A stretch of DNA of 7,997 nt from Fimbriimonadales bacterium (GTDB taxonomy: Bacteria > Armatimonadota > Fimbriimonadia > Fimbriimonadales > Fimbriimonadaceae): assembly GCA_026392145.1 (NCBI GenBank), contig JAPLCS010000087.1, positions 9,141-17,137 on the forward strand. The letters run 5' to 3'. Position 1 is the stretch's first letter. Each line of letters opens with the position of its first letter. The notes beneath the pieces were generated by a model. It worked only from the letters and a program-made list of their open reading frames with translations, ran no database searches and had not been told where the DNA came from. Below, piece after piece: positions 1-6,148 of the stretch. The position numbers were made by a program, and so were the translations under genes.

Positions 1-840
1 AGCGTCGTACAGATACTCCTCGTAAAGACCGTTCTGGAGAAACTTGCGGTAAGCGCGGCCAAGGGCGTCGTAGGCTAGGTGAGTGACTTCACCGTGGCGG
101 TTTACGGTGTCGGAGTACCGGCCGTGGGTGTCGTAGATGGTGTGCGTGGTTCCAAGACCAGATTCCACCATCGTCGCCCGTTGCCCAGCGTCGTTGTACG
201 TGTAGCTCTGGGTGCCTTGGGGAGTCACAAGCTGGGTGACCTGGCTAGCCGCGTTGAGGGTCCAGGTGGACGTTCCGGTGCTGTCGAGCATGGACGTTCT
301 GCGTCCAGCATTGTCGTAGCTCAGAACGGTGTCGGTTCCCGTGGGGTAGTCGACGGTGGTCTGCTTTCCAGCATCGTCGTAGACGTAGTTAATGACGTAG
401 TTCAGAGGCGAGGTGTAGGCGGTGGTTTGCCCGGTTCCGCTAAAGCTCCACTCCTCGACGGCTCCGCCAGAGCCTCCTGATCCACTTCCTCCTTCTCCGG
501 GAGGGGTACCACCTTGCAGTGCAAGGTTTGTGTACTCATTAATGCTCGCAAACCACCCTTCATCGCCTAGCTCATCCAAAGCGCGGTTCACCTTGATCCG
601 GGCGCGGTCTGCCTTGAGCTTCGGAGTCCACCAACCCGAACGCGCTTCATCACGGCGTGGGTTGTTACCTTTGAAAACTTTGGTTGGTTTCTCGGTGAAT
701 TCCTTTGCCGGCAGCCGGAGCTTCTGATGCAAGAACTCTGCGGTTGCCGTAATCCCTTCATTGATGCCAGCGGCGGCTGAGCTGTAGAGCAAGACGGCGC
801 ACATTGTGGCTGAGAACGTGCGGTACAAACGAGAAGGCAT
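1..840 (-). CDS. Secreted RHS/YD-repeat protein, N-terminal part (C-terminus beyond window edge)
   Basis: Reading the minus strand from an ATG at 840 gives 280 uninterrupted codons to the window edge. Residues 1-24 look like a signal peptide: basic start, a hydrophobic stretch around residues 11-20, and a small-residue S-A-A-A-G end. Residues 25-110 are a charged, unrecognised segment. Residues 115-126 are a Gly/Ser linker. After that YD repeats recur every 20-21 residues: YDDAGK at 154, YDNAGR at 175, a degenerate LNAASQ at 195, YNDAGQ at 215, YDTHGR at 236, YDALGR at 257 and a YDA at 278. YD/RHS proteins typically build large beta-shells that may enclose a C-terminal toxin or act as surface or secreted adhesins; that end is not visible here. 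Start 840 is preferred over an in-frame ATG at 873 because AGGA lies 8 nt upstream and the probable promoter overlaps 873. GC is higher than in all neighbours, suggesting separate origin. Confidence 0.9.
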   Translation of the reverse strand, partial: MPSRLYRTFSATMCAVLLYSSAAAGINEGITATAEFLHQKLRLPAKEFTEKPTKVFKGNNPRRDEARSGWWTPKLKADRARIKVNRALDELGDEGWFASINEYTNLALQGGTPPGEGGSGSGGSGGAVEEWSFSGTGQTTAYTSPLNYVINYVYDDAGKQTTVDYPTGTDTVLSYDNAGRRTSMLDSTGTSTWTLNAASQVTQLVTPQGTQSYTYNDAGQRATMVESGLGTTHTIYDTHGRYSDTVNRHGEVTHLAYDALGRAYRKFLQNGLYEEYLYDA

Positions 841-848
841 GCGGTGAT

Positions 849-852
849 TCCT
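849..852 (-). promoter_or_regulatory. Shine-Dalgarno site of the RHS gene
   Basis: AGGA on the minus strand is separated by 8 nt from the ATG at 840. This supports 840 over the alternative in-frame ATG at 873, whose nearest GAGGA (887-891) is 13 nt away. Confidence 0.5.
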
Positions 853-871
853 GAGACTCCGAATACCAGGC

Positions 872-880
872 ATTATAACA
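872..880 (-). promoter_or_regulatory. Extended -10 promoter of the RHS gene (TGTTATAAT)
   Basis: On the minus strand the sequence TGTTATAAT is a perfect extended -10 element (TGn followed by TATAAT). No good -35 is seen 16-18 nt upstream (the best windows read like GTCGGA), which is tolerated by extended -10 promoters. Transcription would begin near 865, leaving a leader of about 25 nt with the AGGA site before the ATG at 840. The assignment assumes a standard housekeeping sigma factor. Confidence 0.4.
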
Positions 881-906
881 AGGAAATCCTCAGTTCCGAC
901 GGCGTT

Positions 907-930
907 TCAGAAATTTTGTCAGAAATTTTG
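907..930. repeat. Perfect 12-bp tandem direct repeat (TCAGAAATTTTG x2)
   Basis: TCAGAAATTTTG occurs at 907-918 and again, directly abutting, at 919-930. A degenerate partial copy (CCAGAAATTATT) follows near 953-964. The repeat lies just upstream of the RHS promoter and before the first codons of the truncated GH78 frame, so it could be a regulator site, a slippage product, or a scar of the rearrangement that joined the two genes. Confidence 0.6.
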
Positions 931-1012
931 CATTGCCGATTGCGAACCAGTACCAGAAATTATTCTTTGATAGCTTGTTGGGATTTCTAGTGGCCGTTGC
1001 GACTGTCCATTT

Positions 1013-2515
1013 TTGCGCGAAATACCACACTATTTCCTCTTTGCTATCAGTGATCTGACCTTCGTCCAAGCCTCGAACACGCTTGCAAGACCCCTCATCT
1101 TCCCTTTGGTGCTTTGGACTCTTTTGGAGATAATCACGCAACGAGGCAACAAAGAACTCGCAGCAAAATATGCTAGGTACGCCCGAACGAAATTGGCAGA
1201 AGTGAATCAAGATCCGCTCTGGCACTCAAACTACAGCATTCACGCCGCAGCTGATGCCATCAACACCGGTTTACTTACAAATTCAATCCAAGAGACACTC
1301 TTCAACCGAGAATTCAAAGACCGGGTGAATCGACTTTCAATCTCACCCTTCAATCAATATTTCATCCTGCAATCACTCGCAACCATGGATAAATGGGATG
1401 AAGCACTCACCTCCGTCAATGACATGTGGGGAGAAATGATACGGTACGGCGGAACAACAACATTTGAAGTCTTTCGCCCAAGTTGGAACCAAATCATCAG
1501 CAAAAATGATGCCGTCCCAAACAGCCAGTGCGGGATAGTGAGCCTATGCCACCCTTGGGGTGCGGGTGTAGCAAAGTGGTTGACCGAGCAGATTCTAGGA
1601 CTGTCGCCCACCTCGCCCGGATTCACAACATTCCGCTTCGCTCCACATTTCGGCACAAAACTCACCAGCGTCAGCGGCTCAGTCAATACACCCAAGGGCA
1701 CGATTTCCGCGAAAATGGATTTATCAAAAGGCACAGCAGAACTTCACTGCCCCCAAGGAACCACTGGCAGCATTGAAATTCCACGATCGAATCAATCTCT
1801 AGTCAAATTGACATTGGATGGAAAAGTCATCGTCACGTCTTCTCCAACAACAGATCAGGTTCTGGTTCTCCCCGACCGGCTAGTGATAACCAACATCCAG
1901 CCCGGAAAGCACTCTCTCCAGTTCACACCCTTCAATTCTAACCAATTCCGCACAACCGCTGATCCCCTCATCTACTCCGCCAAATTAGTCTCAACCGACA
2001 AAACGACTCAAGGCAACTGGAGCAATAAATACGGCAAGGATGGATATATCCTCCTCGGCGCCAATCAAGACGGCACAGACGAATCGGCACTACCAACCTA
2101 CGTAAAATCCATTGACTTCTTCCGAGCATTTCCCAAACCCGGAAGACCTGACACTACCATCTGGGATTCCCAAACCAACGATAAAAGAGCACTTGCCCCC
2201 TCACGTCTGAACCAGTTCCCCAGACGGGCAACCTGCCTGTCTAACAACGACCAAACCATGACCTTTTCAGTCTGGTTTAAGAATCCTGCAAAGCATCGAA
2301 TCACCCTGTACTTCGTTGACTGGAAAAAGAGCGGCTCCAGATCAGATATTGAAATGTTTGACGCGGATACGCTAAAAATGATTGCCCCTGTCAGCATGGT
2401 CAAGGACCACCAAAACGGACTGTACCTAACCTACGAAACCAAACAATCGACCAAATTCAGATTGAACAAAATCAGAGGAGAGTTGGTCACCTTAAGCGGA
2501 ATTTTCTTCGATTAA
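1013..2515 (+). pseudogene. GH78 alpha-L-rhamnosidase, 5'-truncated remnant with C-terminal accessory domain
   Basis: GH78 enzymes release terminal alpha-L-rhamnose and are usually 700-1000 residues or longer; this frame gives 500. Residues of about 45-215 match the last part of the (alpha/alpha)6 catalytic barrel: NKELAAKYARYA, SPFNQYFILQSLATM (111-125), MWGEMIRYGGTTTFE (138-152, E152 aligning with the conserved late glutamate), CHPWGAG (179-185) and SPGFTTFRFAP (201-211). Residues 216-315 fit the C-terminal beta domain. Residues 316-500 form a further domain with QGNWSNKYGKDGYIL, YFVDW and a terminal SGIFFD, a pattern I associate with C-terminal modules of glycan-active proteins in PVC-type bacteria. 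The N-terminal beta domains and the DCPxRxE signature of the catalytic acid region are missing. The frame opens at 974, its first possible start is TTG, no Shine-Dalgarno is evident, and the first in-frame ATG is at 1385. Upstream space is taken by the RHS gene. I infer a decaying remnant; expression as a fragment cannot be excluded. Confidence 0.75.
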
Positions 2516-2545
2516 AATGACCCACTCTCCTAAGAGCAAACTAAA

Positions 2546-4240
2546 CTACTTCACCATTTCTTGCTTGGTAGCTATCGGCACGTAGCCAATCTCGTACCCC
2601 TTCGGCGGCTTCACGAGCTGAGCCGGATCAATGCTTGCAAGTTTCCCGCGAGTAGGAGCAGGCAAGTACTCCTTATCCTTAGTCCAATTTCGATGCAACA
2701 TCTCCACCCGTTTCTGTAACTTCTCACGCTCTGCCGAAGTCATTCCCGCATTCAACAAAGCGGGCTGATCTGCAAATCGGTACCAGGAATAGGTGATTGT
2801 GCTCCCATCGCCCAACTTCACCTTGAACGGACCGGCCACCGGTCCAGGAATCTTCCAATCACTCTTAACCGCATCAGGCGTGGTGTAAGGCTCCTCAATT
2901 GGCTCCGCAGGTCGATCAAACTTCAAAGCATGAAGTCCAGTTTCGACAGGAACGGATTCTGGTTTTACAGGTACCCACGTCGCCTTTTTAGGATCCGAAC
3001 CATTTTCTAAATGGTAGTACTCAGGCAAATTTACCAACGCCCCGCCCTGAATTTTCCCTTTGCCTGCGAAATCGTAATTCCAGTCATAACCAAAGGTGTT
3101 GGCATCAATCGCCTTCGGAGTGGCAAACGACTTCCAAGAAATAGGAACCTTCACCTCAGTCTTCCCGCCTTCGCCAGAACGAATATTCCAAGTGGCACTT
3201 CCACCACCGGTAAAAGTTCGAACGAATGCACCAGCAGGTTCAATCCGACCACTTGCCTGAGCACCACCATTAAACCAAGCATTCACTGAGTTCCAAAGTG
3301 CTGATTTGTTATAAGTGGAATCCCGATGCACCAAAACCGAAACCCCATTCTCGTCACGAGGAAAGGCAGTCGGAGCAATCCGAGCATACGACTCGCCACG
3401 CGAATCAGTTACTTGCGAGCATGGAATGTATTGAGTCTCCATCTGAATATGCCGATTGGGATCAGAAGGCCTCGTATCCAAAAGTTGTCCCTTAAACCGG
3501 GGCTCCTTTATCTGTGATTCAGACCAAAAATAAGGCAAGAAGAAAGCCAGCGGTCCCTTAAAATTCTTCGTATTCAAGAACAAGGTCCAGCAGTTGTTAC
3601 CTGTCGGAAAATCTTTTCCGTCGGTAGTTGACTTGGCATCAGTCAACGGCAAATTCATATAGCCGTAACCAAATAAATCCCCACAAGTACCCTGCTTCAA
3701 GTTCAAACCATCAATCGGGAAAACAACCCAAGGACTCAGCTGAGCAACACCATAAAGCCCTCTCGGTTTCTCCCACGTCCCCCACCCATGCGATGGATTA
3801 TTGGCGATCTTACTAAAATTAGGCGCCACTCCACCCATGATAAATTTAGGCGTTTCTGTAGGAAATCGTGTGTCCCTCCACCAACCTAATCCACCCTCAA
3901 TATCCGAATACATATCCTTTAGCGGTTCGCCATCTGGCTGAGCAAACATCCAAGTTCCGGGAAGTCCAGTCTGAAACTGATGACCAGGATAGTGTTTCAA
4001 CAACGGCCAAACAGCCACATACATTGAGAATCCAGCATTATAAGATGAATCAACCTTCTCTCCAGTTGGAATAATCAAGTAGCCAGCCAAATACTCCTTG
4101 CCTGCCGCAAAACCTGCCTTAAGTGGATGACTAAGAGATGGCGAAGTAGCCGCCACCAACATCAAACTAACCACCGACATGCTCGCAATCCCAAGCCCTA
4201 GTTTCTTGCGATGACTCAACTGAATTTTCAATCCTTTCAC
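2546..4240 (-). CDS. Large exported protein of unrecognised family
   Basis: About 564 residues from a GTG at 4240, preceded by GAGGG 3 nt upstream; the open frame continues to a TTG at 4297 with poor initiation context. The start gives a classic signal peptide: a Lys/Arg-rich n-region (KGLKIQ, HRKK) followed by hydrophobic LGLGIASMSVVSLMLVAA and a small-residue TSPSLSH end. The mature part is rich in Trp, Tyr, Pro and Gly, suggesting beta structure, with only three cysteines (GTCGDLF, GNNCWTLF, IPCSQV). Recognisable blocks include GPLAFFLPYFWSE in the middle and, near the C-terminus, LGDGSTITYSWYRFADQP, a short Lys/Glu-rich helix (SAEREKLQKRVEMLHRNW) and PPKGYEIGYVPIATKQ. I recall similar C-terminal motifs in hypothetical proteins of PVC bacteria but cannot name a family or reaction. 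Its neighbours suggest a role in extracellular polysaccharide use; this is context only. It converges on the GH78 remnant with 30 nt between stops and diverges from the helicase gene. Confidence 0.85.
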   Translation of the reverse strand: MKGLKIQLSHRKKLGLGIASMSVVSLMLVAATSPSLSHPLKAGFAAGKEYLAGYLIIPTGEKVDSSYNAGFSMYVAVWPLLKHYPGHQFQTGLPGTWMFAQPDGEPLKDMYSDIEGGLGWWRDTRFPTETPKFIMGGVAPNFSKIANNPSHGWGTWEKPRGLYGVAQLSPWVVFPIDGLNLKQGTCGDLFGYGYMNLPLTDAKSTTDGKDFPTGNNCWTLFLNTKNFKGPLAFFLPYFWSESQIKEPRFKGQLLDTRPSDPNRHIQMETQYIPCSQVTDSRGESYARIAPTAFPRDENGVSVLVHRDSTYNKSALWNSVNAWFNGGAQASGRIEPAGAFVRTFTGGGSATWNIRSGEGGKTEVKVPISWKSFATPKAIDANTFGYDWNYDFAGKGKIQGGALVNLPEYYHLENGSDPKKATWVPVKPESVPVETGLHALKFDRPAEPIEEPYTTPDAVKSDWKIPGPVAGPFKVKLGDGSTITYSWYRFADQPALLNAGMTSAEREKLQKRVEMLHRNWTKDKEYLPAPTRGKLASIDPAQLVKPPKGYEIGYVPIATKQEMVK

Positions 4241-4293
4241 ATACCCTCTGTGAGCTGCTAAAAAATGCGACTCCGCCGCCAAGTCTAACGCAC

Positions 4294-4418
4294 CCAAGCA
4301 ATCGAATGCACAGAAAGTACTCCGATACTCAAAATATCGCCATAATTCCGAATCTCCTATTCAAGCAAACAGACGCAGCAGATCCCCAATCAACAACGTC
4401 TCGTACCAGTCAAGCAAA
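4294..4418. repeat. Dispersed 9-bp repeats (TCAAGCAAA) in the divergent intergenic region
   Basis: TCAAGCAAA occurs exactly at 4361-4369 and 4410-4418, with a related CCAAGCAAT at 4294-4302. All three point the same way and lie in the roughly 200-bp region between the divergently transcribed exported-protein and NERD-helicase genes. They may be operator half-sites, but the words are short and A-rich, so chance is possible. No convincing -35/-10 pair was found for either gene here. Confidence 0.25.
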
Positions 4419-4441
4419 TCTTAGGCGATAGATGTACCATT

Positions 4442-6130
4442 ATGGAAATGGCGACTTTCTACCCGGCTCAGTACTTCGATGATCCAACAAACGAGTCGGT
4501 AAGCGGCGAAAAGCTATTCGCTGTCGCCCTCAAAGAACAACTTAGCGACAACTTCACTGTATTCCACGGCTTTGAATGGATCGCCCAAAGTGGCAAACAA
4601 AGACGAGTAAAAGCCGGTGAGATTGACTTTCTTATCTGTCATCCAGCCCTCGGAATGCTTATTGTCGAAATCAAAGGTGGATTTATCTCCCTCAACCAAG
4701 AAAACCGCAAATGGATATCCACAAGCCATCAAGGAATTGCAAGGACAATCTCCGACCCCTACGTGCAAGCAAAGAAGTGCGTGGATGGATTGTCTGAAAA
4801 ATTAAGAGAAAAGTTAGCGTCCGATGACTACTTTGATATCTATCATGCAGTGTGCTTCCCCGACTGTGAATTGGTCGGCGACTTACCAGCCCATGGAGAC
4901 CCTCGCATCACCATTGACTGCCAAGGTATGACACATCTCAACGAAAAGATCGCGGAAATTCATAAATTCTTCCATGAGGAAAAAGAGCATCGCCCTGGAG
5001 AAAAATCTTACGAGGAAATCATCGAAGCGTTAAAAATTCTTTTTGCTCCTCAACTTCAGTCGAAAGGCAGCATTTCAGCCGAGCTGCGTTCACAAGAAAT
5101 TGAATTCCAACGCCTAACGTTCCACCAAACCAAGGTCATAGATATGGTGAAGTCAAACCGCTATCTACTGGTCGAAGGTTGTGCGGGCTCAGGCAAAACA
5201 CTCCTTGCAAAAAAACTCGCCGAAATTCGAAAATCAGAAAACAAACAGACCTTGGTACTTTGTTTCAACGAGCTACTAGGCCAAGAACTCTACCATGACC
5301 TCGAACCACTTGGTCGAATCACGGCAGGACACTTTCACGACATCTGTAGCCGAATTACTGGAACCACCATCAATCCGAACGGGGACTTTGAAACTGAATA
5401 CAATCGGCTTGTAAATCTAACCCTCGAAACTCTAAAAAATGGATCTTCAAAGCTATTCGAAACCCCAAAGTTCGATTCAATCATTATTGACGAAGCACAA
5501 GACTTCGAACCCCTTTGGTGGGACATTGTTGAACAACTCCTCGTAGCCAACGGCTTTCTGGCGGTCTTTACCGACGCAAACCAAGCACTATATGGAAATG
5601 AAAAAGGAGTCCCCGCTGACAGGTTCCCTTTCACCAACCTTCAGCTATGCGAAAACTTTCGAAATACAAAGTGCATTCATGAAGATGTAACCCAGTTTTA
5701 CGTGGGAACGGAAGAAACCTATTGCATTGGCCCGTGGGGAAAAGCACCGGACTGGATTGAAGCAAAAACCGTAAACGACCAGTGGAACATTCTCAATCAA
5801 CTTATCGACATCCTTACCAACGAAGAGCACGTCCATCAGAGCGACATCATCGTACTCACCCCACTAGGAATGGGCTCGACAATGTTCAAAAACCAATCGA
5901 GTGTCGGCAGTTTCAACTTTGTTCCCTACGAAAAGAGAAACGACTACACCATTAATTGGTCCACCATCCGAAGATTCAAAGGCCTAGAAAGTCCTGTAGT
6001 CATCCTTCTGGAATTTGAAGAAAGCTTCAAGAACCACCCAAGAATGGAAGAGCTGCTTTATGTCGGAATGAGCCGTGCAAAAAGCAGCCTATTCATCATC
6101 TCACCAGAAAAGTACACCGAACAGAGCTAA
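4442..6130 (+). CDS. NERD-domain / superfamily 1 (UvrD-Rep-like) helicase fusion
   Basis: 562 residues. The N-terminus carries a nuclease-related NERD domain: SGEK with E23, GEIDFLI with D62, VEIKGG with E76 and K78, and a downstream PYVQAKK block with Q109. This is the D...ExK layout of the PD-(D/E)XK nuclease fold. From about residue 220 an SF1 helicase follows: TFHQ Q-motif (Q229), Walker A GCAGSGKT (246-253), Walker B IIIDEAQD (347-354), motif III TDANQALYG (377-385), motif IV CENFRNT (403-409), motif V RRFKGLESPVVIL (510-522) and motif VI LYVGMSRAKSSLFI (539-552, R545). All motifs are intact, so a DNA-dependent ATPase coupled to a possible DNA-cleaving domain is expected in the cytoplasm. 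The gene stands alone: divergent from the exported protein, convergent with the sulfatase (18 nt between stops). No Shine-Dalgarno precedes the ATG at 4442 or the in-frame ATG at 4448, so the exact start is uncertain. A role in repair or phage/plasmid defence is inference. Confidence 0.92.
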   Translation: MEMATFYPAQYFDDPTNESVSGEKLFAVALKEQLSDNFTVFHGFEWIAQSGKQRRVKAGEIDFLICHPALGMLIVEIKGGFISLNQENRKWISTSHQGIARTISDPYVQAKKCVDGLSEKLREKLASDDYFDIYHAVCFPDCELVGDLPAHGDPRITIDCQGMTHLNEKIAEIHKFFHEEKEHRPGEKSYEEIIEALKILFAPQLQSKGSISAELRSQEIEFQRLTFHQTKVIDMVKSNRYLLVEGCAGSGKTLLAKKLAEIRKSENKQTLVLCFNELLGQELYHDLEPLGRITAGHFHDICSRITGTTINPNGDFETEYNRLVNLTLETLKNGSSKLFETPKFDSIIIDEAQDFEPLWWDIVEQLLVANGFLAVFTDANQALYGNEKGVPADRFPFTNLQLCENFRNTKCIHEDVTQFYVGTEETYCIGPWGKAPDWIEAKTVNDQWNILNQLIDILTNEEHVHQSDIIVLTPLGMGSTMFKNQSSVGSFNFVPYEKRNDYTINWSTIRRFKGLESPVVILLEFEESFKNHPRMEELLYVGMSRAKSSLFIISPEKYTEQS

Positions 6131-6148
6131 CACAAGTTGCTGACTGCG

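Noticed and set aside
79..727. Two plus-strand open frames
   Set aside because: Both are antisense to the RHS coding frame, which shows clear YD repeats; they are shadows of it.
995..1024. D-C-P followed by R-E in the extended GH78 frame (GRCDCPFLRE), resembling the GH78 DCPxRxE signature
   Set aside because: The spacing is one residue off, the G-W that should follow is absent, and in real enzymes this motif lies far upstream of the barrel part that follows here. Probably chance.
890..1225. Minus-strand open frame of 111 codons
   Set aside because: It overlaps the GH78 remnant and the RHS promoter region antisense, has no recognisable domain, and its composition fits a shadow frame.
2516..2545. 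Small CTCT/AGAG inverted repeat between the convergent stops of the GH78 remnant and exported-protein genes
   Set aside because: Only a 4-bp stem and no T-run on either strand; not a credible terminator.
4312..4346. Minus-strand AGGAG followed by a tiny ATG reading frame (M-A-I-F-stop) upstream of the exported protein
   Set aside because: An upstream leader peptide is possible, but four codons with no attenuator-like hairpin is too little to support.
4385..4413. TTGACT on the minus strand as a -35 box for the exported protein
   Set aside because: No acceptable -10 lies 16-18 nt downstream; the windows read GATTGG, ATTGGG and TTGGGG.
4434..4440. TACCAT as a -10 for a leaderless NERD-helicase transcript
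   Set aside because: It lies directly against the start codon with no matching -35, so the spacing would place the transcript start inside the coding region.
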